The notes under the pieces were generated by a model. That model did no database searches. It was not told the DNA's origin and was given only the letters and a program-made list of their open reading frames with translations. A stretch of DNA of 35,681 nucleotides from NCBI GenBank assembly GCA_001822815.1, contig MHSR01000024.1, positions 1 to 35,681 on the forward strand, given 5' to 3'. Each line of letters opens with the position of its first letter. Position 1 is the stretch's first letter. The position numbers and the translations under genes are program-made. The stretch comes from Candidatus Terrybacteria bacterium RIFCSPHIGHO2_01_FULL_43_35 (GTDB lineage Bacteria > Patescibacteriota > Minisyncoccia > Terrybacterales > GWB1-40-14). Positions 23,518 through 29,582 of the stretch are shown here, piece by piece.

Positions 23518-24262
23518 ATGTTATATGCGTTTCATTTTTCTCAATTTTATTTTCTTCATCTCTTTTGGATAAATCATTTAGGGTATTTTGAAAATCATAC
23601 GGCGGTTCTGCTTCCAAAGAAATTCTTTTGCCGTCTGGCATGCTTACTGTAAGCGAAAGCGCATGTAGCATTTGGCGTTCGGCACGCATTGCGCTAGTTT
23701 TTGAATCGTATAGTTTATCACCTAAAATGGGATGGCCCGCGGCAGACAATTGTACTCTTAACTGATGGGTTCTGCCGGTTTTTGGAGAAAGCAGAACAAG
23801 TGTTGCGTCTTGGAAGCGTTTTAACACTTTAAATTCAGTCTCGGCTTCTCTTAGCTTTTCTGGAAGTTTTTCATGCGGGCGCAACTTTCCCGCGTCTATA
23901 AGCCTGAATTTTCCGCCAATGCGCCCCAATTTACCCTTAAATGTTCCCTTTAAAGAACTCATACGGCCTTCAACGATGGCCAAATAATGCTTTTCAACCT
24001 CTCTGGATGCGAATTTGTTCTTTAGCCACGAAAAAGTTTTTTGGTTCTTAGCCGCAACAAGAATACCTGATGTGTCCGCGTCAATCCTGTGTACGATCCC
24101 GGGTCTCAACTGATTCTCTCCAACTTTTTTAATGGGCGGATAATAATCTATAAGTTCTCTAACCACGGTGATTTTTGAATCGTTTTCCTTGACTGGATGT
24201 ACGGCAATGCCCGGCGGCTTGTTTATAACGATAATATCGTCATCTTCGTAAACAATATCTAG
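23510..24262 (-). CDS. RluA/RluD-family pseudouridine synthase without an S4 domain
   Basis: 250 residues from ATG 24262. The track extends to 24370, but a promoter (TTGATT-17-TATACT, 24311-24339) would start transcription near 24304, after that first ATG. The catalytic motif is HRIDADTSGILV, whose Asp is the nucleophile. Other family parts are 'YEDDDIIVINKPPGIAVHP' at the N-terminus, 'LLSPKTGRTHQLRVQLSAAGHPILGDKLY' and 'ALHALSL'-type ends. The enzyme converts uridine to pseudouridine in rRNA or tRNA. The target cannot be told from sequence. It is followed directly by rplS, linking it to ribosome biogenesis. Confidence 0.88.
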   Translation of the reverse strand, partial: LDIVYEDDDIIVINKPPGIAVHPVKENDSKITVVRELIDYYPPIKKVGENQLRPGIVHRIDADTSGILVAAKNQKTFSWLKNKFASREVEKHYLAIVEGRMSSLKGTFKGKLGRIGGKFRLIDAGKLRPHEKLPEKLREAETEFKVLKRFQDATLVLLSPKTGRTHQLRVQLSAAGHPILGDKLYDSKTSAMRAERQMLHALSLTVSMPDGKRISLEAEPPYDFQNTLNDLSKRDEENKIEKNETHITYE

Positions 24263-24310
24263 CATTTGGTCATTTCTTATTAACACGTTTGGCCCTTTTT
24301 GCACAAGAGA

Positions 24311-24339
24311 AGTATACTTTATTGATAGCCCATAATCAA
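24311..24339 (-). promoter_or_regulatory. Promoter of the rluD-like/rplS operon
   Basis: On minus, TTGATT (24334-24339) and TATACT (24311-24316) are 17 bases apart. The start near 24304 supports the shorter synthase gene. Confidence 0.6.
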
Positions 24340-24389
24340 GAATGTTTAAGTTTGCGCCAAAAATTAGCATGTGCTAAAAAACAACGTAT

Positions 24390-24463
24390 GGGCGGTTAGC
24401 TCAGTTGGCTAGAGCGTTACATTGACATTGTAAAGGTCATAGGTTCGAGTCCTATACCGCCCA
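24390..24463 (+). tRNA. tRNA-Val, anticodon GAC
   Basis: A complete cloverleaf: acceptor GGGCGGT/ACCGCCC, anticodon stem TTACA/TGTAA with loop TTGACAT, T-arm TAGG-TTCGAGT-CCTA. CCA is not encoded. It complements the UAC isoacceptor at 27089. Confidence 0.93.
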
Positions 24464-24480
24464 CTTGTGTCCAACCAAAC

Positions 24481-24513
24481 AAAAAGCAGCCTCATCCAAT
24501 GAGGCTGCTTTTA
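24481..24513. terminator. Bidirectional terminator of tRNA-Val(GAC) and the minus-strand HAD gene
   Basis: A 13-bp perfect stem AAAGCAGCCTCAT/ATGAGGCTGCTTT with a 3-base loop has T's after it on plus and A/T-rich sequence on minus. The stem overlaps the stop codon region of the convergent HAD gene. Confidence 0.8.
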
Positions 24514-25085
24514 TTCTCAAGGTAGGCAAGAATGTTTGGGATTTCATCCCATGATTTTGCGCGCTTAATCTCATTTTCGTCCAAATTAGCCCAGTTATCA
24601 AAAGGATCAAAAAGCACTTTTAATATTTGTTTATCCATAAACTGTAGCACTTCAAGTTTATCGTCAACAAAAGCCGCTACATTTTCTGCTAGACATACAC
24701 CGCTTTTATCTTCGTCGTTTTCAACAAAAAATATCTTGTGTTCCGGAATAAGTCCCGGCAGGTGCGCGTTTAACCATTGGCGCGCGGCTTGATGAGCATC
24801 GGATCCTCTGCGCGATACTAAAATAAAATTCCAGCCGCGATTTTTAAGCGCATTTAAACCTTCTTCAAGCGAGTCTTGCTTTACGGCCAAATGGCTAAAT
24901 TCGCCATAAACTCTGCGCTGGAATTCTTTGTAATGTTCGGCTGATATTATATCCTGTATTAATTCTGGGGATGTTTGGTGCGGTTCAAGCACATAGCCCA
25001 GTTCGCGAGCCAAACCTAATTTAGATTGCGTGTGATCGGCAAGCGTACCGTCAAGATCCAAACCAAGAATTAAAGGTTTTCCCAT
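24492..25085 (-). CDS. HAD-superfamily hydrolase (5'-nucleotidase-like)
   Basis: 197 residues from ATG 25085 (MGKPLILGLDLDG). The track's start is a TTG ten codons earlier; TATAAT at 25101-25106 on minus would start transcription after it, and AAAGAG precedes the ATG. Motif I is DLDGTLADH, motif II is ILVSRRG, and the acidic motif IV region reads AAFVDDKLEVL. The short helical cap and the NLDENEIKRAKSWDEI ending resemble small nucleotidase-like HADs. It lies next to two nucleotide kinases, which suggests nucleotide metabolism, though this is only context. Confidence 0.78.
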   Translation of the reverse strand: MGKPLILGLDLDGTLADHTQSKLGLARELGYVLEPHQTSPELIQDIISAEHYKEFQRRVYGEFSHLAVKQDSLEEGLNALKNRGWNFILVSRRGSDAHQAARQWLNAHLPGLIPEHKIFFVENDEDKSGVCLAENVAAFVDDKLEVLQFMDKQILKVLFDPFDNWANLDENEIKRAKSWDEIPNILAYLENKSSLIG

Positions 25086-25148
25086 ACTCTTTAAAATAGC
25101 ATTATAATCGGACAAAATAAAACAGCTCTTGATTAGAACTGTTTAAAT

Positions 25149-25859
25149 TTATTTAAGATCGAAGCGTATTTCAAGCATTTCAAGCGTTTTATCGATTATT
25201 TCGGCAGCAACTTCTTTGGGAGCCACGTTGGTCGTGTCCACCATAACCACGGGCGCGCCGCGCGCGTGCCAGTACGCATAGGTCTTACGAGTTATATCAA
25301 CCAGCGCTTTCACCGATTCTGGATTGGTGGTTTCTCCAAATTCATCTAGAGGAATAGCGAGCTGATTGCGTTTTATGGCCTCTTCTGGCTCACACACCAC
25401 AAAGAAACATATATCTATCTTGGAAAGCCATTTTGGATCACCAAAAAATTTGCGGTAAAAATTAGCTTTGTCTCTATCAATCTGACCTTTTCTGGCCCAA
25501 TACTCCATCCAGCAGGAAAGGTCATAAAGTCCTCGATCAAGTATGAAAAGATCTGTAAATCTGTCATAAGAACCATCTATGACAAGGCCGAGCTGATATA
25601 CGCCCGTGCGTATATTATATTCATAGTCACTGCGCGGAACATGACGAATTACTTCAGCGCCTTCCTGCGGACGCATCACACGAAAACCTAATCTGCGGAA
25701 AAATGGATCAAGCGCATCAATAATCGTGGTTTTACCGGCATCAGGAGAGCCGGTAAATTCAATGATAACCGGTCTTGGCAATGCTCTACTTTTAACGCCT
25801 TCTGGATCAAGATATTCAAGTATGCGTTTAGCGCGATCCTTCAGGTTGGCTGCGTCCAT
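25149..25859 (-). CDS. P-loop nucleoside/nucleotide kinase-like protein
   Basis: 236 residues. Walker A is GSPDAGKTT near residue 37. A DR motif of deoxynucleoside/thymidylate kinases appears as 'LFILDRGLYDLSCWMEYW', and a later 'KRNQLAIPLDEFGE' loop could be the lid. It fits the AAA_28/dNK-like group rather than canonical Tmk. The SD AAAGGAG lies seven bases before the ATG. Neighbours are thymidine kinase (upstream, 109-base gap) and a HAD phosphatase, so a salvage role is plausible. The substrate is unproven. Confidence 0.7.
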   Translation of the reverse strand: MDAANLKDRAKRILEYLDPEGVKSRALPRPVIIEFTGSPDAGKTTIIDALDPFFRRLGFRVMRPQEGAEVIRHVPRSDYEYNIRTGVYQLGLVIDGSYDRFTDLFILDRGLYDLSCWMEYWARKGQIDRDKANFYRKFFGDPKWLSKIDICFFVVCEPEEAIKRNQLAIPLDEFGETTNPESVKALVDITRKTYAYWHARGAPVVMVDTTNVAPKEVAAEIIDKTLEMLEIRFDLK

Positions 25860-25968
25860 CTTGACTCCTTTTTCAAAAAACTACTGCCAAGTATAAAACC
25901 TCAAAGCTATTCTTGCAACAGTTGCTGCCACAACAATTAAAAAATAAAACGGCTTTTTTGAGCCATTG

Positions 25969-26571
25969 TTAAGTTTTATTTTTCACGTGACATTTACGAC
26001 ACCGCGCTTCATAGAGGTCTAGATCGCCAACTTGAATTTCCTCTCCAGTGCCGCCAAGTATTTGAGTGTAACGTGCTGTAGCGCCGCAGTTGAAACAAAC
26101 CGCGGTCAGTTTTGTTACTTCATCCGCCATCGCCAGAAGCTGCGGCATAGGTCCGAAAGGTTCCATTTGCGCGGTCATATCAAGGCCGGCGATAATTATG
26201 CGGAAATCTTCTTGTGAATGCTTATCCAATAATTCCTGAACGGCCGCTATAAAGTCAACCGATACAAACCATGGCTGGGTGAAAAATTGTGCTTCATCAA
26301 TGGCCAGCACGTCGAAATCATTTTTATTGACAAGGTGCCAAAATTCTTCAAGGGTGCCGATGCTGAAAGCAGGAAAATCTTCTACAACAGCGGATTTACC
26401 ATTTTTTATTGCTCGTTCGGCGATGCGGTTTTCTCCACTTCGATGATCGATAGACGGCTTGATTACCAAAATCTTTTTTCTGGCATAAGTGGCGCGGTTC
26501 AACAATCGAATAAGTTCCGCGCTTTTGCCGGAAAACATCGGGCCAGTTATGACTTCAAGTTTTGCGGGCAT
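25969..26571 (-). CDS. tdk: Thymidine kinase
   Basis: 200 residues from ATG 26571. GAGGAG ends six bases upstream, whereas the track's ATG at 26577 touches it. Walker A is GPMFSGKS, the DEAQFF catalytic segment is VLAIDEAQFF, and the lasso region holds 'QILGGTGEEIQVG'. A structural zinc site is formed by CFNCG and CRKCH. This is the type II thymidine kinase family; it phosphorylates thymidine for salvage, which fits a bacterium likely to take nucleosides from others. Confidence 0.95.
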   Translation of the reverse strand: MPAKLEVITGPMFSGKSAELIRLLNRATYARKKILVIKPSIDHRSGENRIAERAIKNGKSAVVEDFPAFSIGTLEEFWHLVNKNDFDVLAIDEAQFFTQPWFVSVDFIAAVQELLDKHSQEDFRIIIAGLDMTAQMEPFGPMPQLLAMADEVTKLTAVCFNCGATARYTQILGGTGEEIQVGDLDLYEARCRKCHVKNKT

Positions 26572-26583
26572 ATGCATCTCCTC

Positions 26584-26737
26584 GAATTAAAAGAGTTTAT
26601 ACAAGTTTACCAAATCGCGTCCTAAAAACAAGAGCAATAATTGTTGTCATGTAGGCAGAATTCCGTTATAGTTTTTAGAGTACAACCTTAAAAAAGCTAG
26701 TCTAAAATTTACTGCTGAAGTGCAATGCTTTACCTTT
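26584..26737. other. Intergenic stretch upstream of tdk
   Basis: No gene seen. On minus, TGTATAAA near 26595 may serve as the tdk -10, with no good -35. The ORF-track entries on both strands between 26647 and 27052 are low-complexity readings of the GC-rich element that follows. Confidence 0.4.
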
Positions 26738-26982
26738 GGTGCTGTCTCGCAAAGGCGTGTCTCGCGCCCCAGCGAGGCGCTCGCACTCTCGCTCAACCTC
26801 GCTCGCCGCGCTGTGTGGCCGCATTCGGTGAGCGGCCTTAAGGCTTGTTCTAGATTAGCCGGAACGGCTTTATTGATGGAAAGATTCCTTGCAGACGCGA
26901 AACGAATGCGGCTGCGCTTGGCGAAGCTTAAAGCGCGGCGCCATGCCCGCTCGGCTTCCGCGAGGCTTTGCGAGACAGCACC
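26738..26982. mobile_element. 245-bp GC-rich element with 17-bp terminal inverted repeats
   Basis: GGTGCTGTCTCGCAAAG (26738-26754) and its exact complement (26966-26982) enclose a GC-rich, hairpin-laden stretch, for example GGCCGC...GCGGCC near 26817. Neither ORF read through it has family features. The composition contrasts with the AT-rich flanks. It looks like a MITE or a REP-type cluster. Confidence 0.65.
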
Positions 26983-27025
26983 GCTCGGAATGTTGCGCTT
27001 AAAGCTAGAATCCATGGTGAAAAAG

Positions 27026-27053
27026 TTGACAAAGTGTTTTTTTGTGATATAAT
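27026..27053 (+). promoter_or_regulatory. Consensus promoter of the tRNA array
   Basis: TTGACA (27026-27031) and TATAAT (27048-27053) are both perfect, 16 bases apart, with a TGA extension of the -10. It lies 36 bases before tRNA-Val(UAC). Confidence 0.9.
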
Positions 27054-27088
27054 AGGCTTATTGGTGAACGTCTCACCTACGGCCTCTT

Positions 27089-27165
27089 GGACGATTAGCT
27101 CAGTTGGTTAGAGCGTCTCGTTTACACCGAGAAGGCCGTAGGTTCGAGTCCTACATCGTCCACCA
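27089..27165 (+). tRNA. tRNA-Val, anticodon UAC
   Basis: Acceptor GGACGAT/ATCGTCC, anticodon stem TCTCG/CGAGA with loop TTTACAC, a canonical T-arm, and an encoded CCA. It is the first gene of the array. Confidence 0.93.
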
Positions 27166-27274
27166 CACATTTTGCCCAAGAGCTAAGCGATTGGTTGCAA
27201 AATGTAGTGTCCCGACATAACGTCGGGACTACCTTCACCCACCGCAAATCGCTTAAGTCCGATGGACTTACGGC

Positions 27275-27351
27275 GGCGCCGTCGTCTAGAGGCCCAGGAT
27301 GCCTCCCTTTCAAGGAGGAGATCAAGAGTTCGAATCTCTTCGGCGCTACCA
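27275..27351 (+). tRNA. tRNA-Glu, anticodon UUC
   Basis: Anticodon stem CCTCC/GGAGG with loop CTTTCAA, T-arm AGAG-TTCGAAT-CTCT, and an encoded CCA. The first acceptor pair is a G-U wobble. Confidence 0.92.
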
Positions 27352-27417
27352 CCCAGCCCTAACCCAGCCCCAATTCTTAATTTGAACTGGGTAGAGCTGG
27401 ACAAAAAAACAAAACAC
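27352..27417. repeat. Dispersed palindromic repeat, copy 1 (directly after tRNA-Glu CCA)
   Basis: About 66 bases beginning CCCAGCCCTAACCCAGCCCC and ending in an A-rich CAAAAAAACAAAAC. They form an imperfect long hairpin around AATTCTTAATT. It matches 28334-28398 with four substitutions and one indel. Both copies begin immediately after an encoded tRNA CCA end. Confidence 0.8.
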
Positions 27418-27433
27418 AGCATCTTGATCGCGT

Positions 27434-27508
27434 GGGCCCGTAGCTCAACGGTAGAGCGGAGGCCTTTTAAGCCAAGGGTTGAGAGTTCGAGTCTCTCCGG
27501 GCTCACCA
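27434..27508 (+). tRNA. tRNA-Lys, anticodon UUU (irregular anticodon stem)
   Basis: Acceptor GGGCCCG/CGGGCTC, D-arm GCTC..GAGC, T-arm GAGAG-TTCGAGT-CTCTC and CCA are intact. The loop is CTTTTAA. The anticodon stem pairs only as GGC/GCC; the two outer positions are G-A and A-A mismatches. It may still function, but it deserves checking. Confidence 0.75.
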
Positions 27509-27560
27509 CCTTTCAAGATGCAGTAGTAGGTCGTGGGTTCGAATCCCTCTCGGCCTGCCA
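27509..27560 (+). pseudogene. tRNA 3'-half relic
   Basis: GTGGG-TTCGAAT-CCCTC resembles a T-arm and is followed by an acceptor-like TCGGCCT, G and CCA. No matching 5' acceptor AGGCCGA or D-arm precedes it; tRNA-Lys ends one base before. The CTTTCAA at its start resembles an anticodon loop, so the break may lie there. I read it as a truncated tRNA. Confidence 0.55.
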
Positions 27561-27565
27561 ATCGC

Positions 27566-27636
27566 TGCGGGATCGTCTAACGGTAGGACAGCAGCCTTTG
27601 GAGCTGAATATCTTGGTTCGAATCCAAGCCCCGCAG
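27566..27636 (+). tRNA. tRNA-Gln, anticodon UUG
   Basis: Acceptor TGCGGG/CCCGCA, anticodon stem CAGC/GCTG with loop CTTTGGA, T-arm CTTGG-TTCGAAT-CCAAG, discriminator G. CCA is not encoded, unlike most of the array. Confidence 0.88.
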
Positions 27637-27755
27637 CTCTTCAATTTTCGCTCCGCTCAAATTTCAGAGTCTTCAGTTTTCTCTTGCGAGAGAAAACTTC
27701 CGACCCCCAAACTGCGGAAATTGAAGATCCTGATGAGCGAAGCGAAGAAGGACGA
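27637..27755. repeat. Nested palindromes between tRNA-Gln and tRNA-Ile
   Basis: An inner perfect stem AGTTTTCTCT/AGAGAAAACT (27675-27698) lies within outer arms TCTTCAATTTTCG and CGGAAATTGAAGA. A further stem CCAGCCGG/CCGGCTGG lies at about 27782-27799. No gene is present; the overlapping ORFs are tRNA and repeat readings. Confidence 0.6.
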
Positions 27756-27830
27756 CGAAATGCTCCTTTACAAAAGATACACCAGCCGGTGCCGGCTGGC
27801 CGCCAACAGCGGAAAATTAGGCACATCAGT

Positions 27831-27907
27831 GGGCCCTTAGCTCAGTTGGTTAGAGCAACAGTCTTATACACTGCACGTCCTAGGTTCGAGTCCTAGAGGG
27901 CCTACCA
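27831..27907 (+). tRNA. tRNA-Ile, anticodon UAU (second copy, different sequence)
   Basis: Acceptor GGGCCCT/AGGGCCT (first pair G-U), anticodon stem CAGT/ACTG with loop CTTATAC, T-arm CTAGG-TTCGAGT-CCTAG, CCA encoded. The anticodon TAT is the same as at 21144-21216, but the body differs. Confidence 0.9.
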
Positions 27908-27961
27908 ACCCCACGCACTCATCCAAGGCCACCTTAATATCGCGGCCTTAAACATATCGGT

Positions 27962-28044
27962 GCCGAAGTGGCGGAACTGGCATACGCGGAGGTCTCAAAC
28001 ACCTCTCCGAAAGGTTAGGAGTTCAAATCTCCTCTTCGGCACCA
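27962..28044 (+). tRNA. tRNA-Leu, anticodon CAA
   Basis: A type II tRNA with acceptor GCCGAAG/CTTCGGC, anticodon stem GAGGT/ACCTC with loop CTCAAAC, a long variable arm, and an encoded CCA. Confidence 0.93.
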
Positions 28045-28055
28045 AACTCTCTTGT

Positions 28056-28132
28056 GCGGGGATGGCGAAACTGGCAAACGCGGTAGATTTAGGATCTACT
28101 TTTTGGGGGTTCGAGTCCCTCTCCCCGTACCA
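28056..28132 (+). tRNA. tRNA-Leu, anticodon UAG
   Basis: Acceptor GCGGGGA/TCCCCGT, anticodon stem GTAGA/TCTAC with loop TTTAGGA, CCA encoded. The variable region is short for tRNA-Leu (TTTTT-like) and lacks an evident arm, which is unusual. Identity is assigned from the anticodon and the D-arm pattern TGGCGAAACTGG. Confidence 0.85.
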
Positions 28133-28143
28133 ACCCGCAAAGT

Positions 28144-28227
28144 GGGTAGGTTGAGCAGGTGGTGAGCTCAGCTGACTGTAAATCAGTAGCTTCGGCTGAA
28201 AAGGTTCGATTCCTTTCCTGCCCACCA
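28144..28227 (+). tRNA. tRNA-Tyr, anticodon GUA
   Basis: A type II tRNA with acceptor GGGTAGG/CCTGCCC, anticodon loop CTGTAAA, variable arm AGC-TTCG-GCT, T-arm AAAGG-TTCGATT-CCTTT, and an encoded CCA. Confidence 0.92.
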
Positions 28228-28249
28228 AAAACGAATAACACCACACGGT

Positions 28250-28333
28250 GCCGAGGTGGCGGAATGGCATACGCGTCCGGCTTAAACCCGGATGCCGAAA
28301 GGCTTGCGAGTTCGAGTCTCGCCCTCGGTACCA
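28250..28333 (+). tRNA. tRNA-Leu, anticodon UAA
   Basis: Acceptor GCCGAGG/CCTCGGT (first pair G-U), anticodon stem TCCGG/CCGGA with loop CTTAAAC, a variable arm with TGCCGAAAGGC, and an encoded CCA. Confidence 0.93.
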
Positions 28334-28398
28334 CCCTGCTCTAACCCAGCCCCAATTCTTAATTTGAGCTGGGTAGAGCTGGGCAAAAAACAAAACAA
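28334..28398. repeat. Dispersed palindromic repeat, copy 2 (directly after tRNA-Leu CCA)
   Basis: It is nearly the same as 27352-27417 and begins at the same position relative to a tRNA CCA. Its A-rich end runs into the SD of the next gene, so it could act as a 5' UTR hairpin or as a processing site between tRNA and mRNA. Confidence 0.8.
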
Positions 28399-28411
28399 GG
28401 AAGGAGAAGCG

Positions 28412-28831
28412 ATGAAACAAGTAGCTGCAGATTTCAATTGTCTGGATGAACAAGGCCGATGCTGGGGCATTGACCAAGACGGTATAGCCGCAGGAGATCG
28501 AGTTGTACTGGTAGATGCCGAAGGCGCTTTTACTTTCGGTCGCATTGAAAAGAATGAAGTTCTGAACACGTTTGTTGCGAGATTGTCCGGACCCCCACTA
28601 ACCAAGGAACGGTCACGGCGCATACAGCAAGCGGTTCTCACAGATAACCGCGAACTGATTGCCCAGCTGTTCGTAGAAGATATGGAACAAAGAATAGAGT
28701 GGCATCGCAAAAGATTAGCCTCTCTATACGTGAACTCTTCGGCGAATGAGAATCCCAATCCAGACATGATACCATTAGACACGCCAGTTATATCTGCTGG
28801 AGAGGTTGACCCAGATCTCTGGGATTCATAG
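28412..28831 (+). CDS. Hypothetical protein downstream of the tRNA array
   Basis: 139 residues from ATG 28412, which has AAGGAAGGAGAAG upstream; the track's longer frame reads through tRNA-Leu and the repeat. The first 60 residues are beta-rich ('GDRVVLVDAEGAFTFGRIE', reminiscent of a small barrel). A helical middle follows ('DNRELIAQLFVEDMEQRIEWHRKRLASLY'), then an acidic disordered end. No family is recognised. It may be co-transcribed with the tRNAs, as no separate promoter is clear. A strong terminator follows. Confidence 0.72.
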   Translation: MKQVAADFNCLDEQGRCWGIDQDGIAAGDRVVLVDAEGAFTFGRIEKNEVLNTFVARLSGPPLTKERSRRIQQAVLTDNRELIAQLFVEDMEQRIEWHRKRLASLYVNSSANENPNPDMIPLDTPVISAGEVDPDLWDS

Positions 28832-28858
28832 ACCGGTCATAATCACCGGTCTTTTTTT
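28830..28858 (+). terminator. Terminator of the tRNA-array transcript
   Basis: AGACCGGT/ACCGGTCT is an 8-bp stem with a CATAATC loop, followed by TTTTTTT. It overlaps the TAG stop of the preceding gene. Confidence 0.88.
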
Positions 28859-28897
28859 CTTGAATACTTTAAAAAACAGTGGTAATTTATTAACTAT

Positions 28898-29012
28898 GCT
28901 GGGGTATCTCAGTTGCGTTTCCCCCGACCCCCGACTTCAGAAACCCACGGTTTCTGACGCTCCCTGCGGTCGCTGGTTTCCTTCACGGGGAAAACGCCCG
29001 CTACCCTCAGCA
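28898..29012 (+). other. tRNA-Phe 5'-end-like fragment and GC-rich palindromes
   Basis: GCTGGGGTATCTCAGT (28898-28913) matches the first 16 bases of the intact tRNA-Phe (29035) except for one base. A hairpin CAGAAACC..GGTTTCTG follows, and the stretch ends TACCCTCAGCAT, an imperfect complement of its beginning. No gene is present. It may be a tRNA relic or one end of an inserted element. Confidence 0.5.
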
Positions 29013-29034
29013 TTCACTCTTTTCATTCGTTCAT

Positions 29035-29107
29035 GCTGGGGTAGCTCAGTCGGTAGAGCATCTCCCTGAAGAGGAGGGGGTCGTCGGTTCGATTCCGACC
29101 CCCAGCA
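29035..29107 (+). tRNA. tRNA-Phe, anticodon GAA
   Basis: Acceptor GCTGGGG/CCCCAGC, anticodon stem TCTCC/GGAGG with loop CTGAAGA, T-arm GTCGG-TTCGATT-CCGAC. CCA is not encoded. Confidence 0.94.
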
Positions 29108-29156
29108 CAGTCTACAATTTTTATCGAGTGACCGAGACGCTTCGGTTGCCAAAACA

Positions 29157-29549
29157 ATGCAAAGAAAGTTCTTAAATCAAGAAGAATTGAAAGAATATCT
29201 CTCAGAAAGAGAAGAGATTGTCTTTATAGATAGCTCTCCCGCAGAAGCTATAACTCTTCCTCCAAGATCATTGGCGGCCGCTTTTCATATCGACAAAGTC
29301 TACGGGGCCCAAAGTACGTTATATGTAATGCGACATGACAGCAACGATACGGTTGCATTAAATATAGACGCTTATTCTTTCCGAACCTCTTCTGAGGAAA
29401 AAATTGAATTGGATGGACCTTTTAAGCCTGCCGAATATCACCACGTTGACGATATTCCATCCTTCTTAAGGGTTAAGGCTCCACAGAAATATATTGATAG
29501 ATTAAAAGAGATAAAGGAAGGTAACTTTTCAGATACAAATTTCCTTTAG
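29157..29549 (+). CDS. Hypothetical protein
   Basis: 130 residues, no signal or membrane segment. It is acidic, with mixed alpha/beta character ('REEIVFIDSSPAEAITLPP', 'LYVMRHDSNDTVALNIDAY'). No SD precedes the ATG; the gene begins 50 bases after tRNA-Phe. Composition is AT-rich like the broken gene that follows. No family is recognised. Confidence 0.6.
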   Translation: MQRKFLNQEELKEYLSEREEIVFIDSSPAEAITLPPRSLAAAFHIDKVYGAQSTLYVMRHDSNDTVALNIDAYSFRTSSEEKIELDGPFKPAEYHHVDDIPSFLRVKAPQKYIDRLKEIKEGNFSDTNFL

Positions 29550-29582
29550 TGTTCGCCTTATTTGCAATTCATTAACGACAAC

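Noticed and set aside
26647-27052. Arg/Ala-rich ORFs on both strands
   Set aside because: They are readings of the inverted-repeat element and have mirror-like composition with no family features.
27352-28398. CRISPR array
   Set aside because: The repeats occur only twice, are about 980 bases apart and have tRNAs between them. There are no regular spacers or cas genes.
27262-28477. Several 60-190-residue ORFs in the tRNA region
   Set aside because: They overlap intact tRNAs on one or both strands, so they are not plausible genes.
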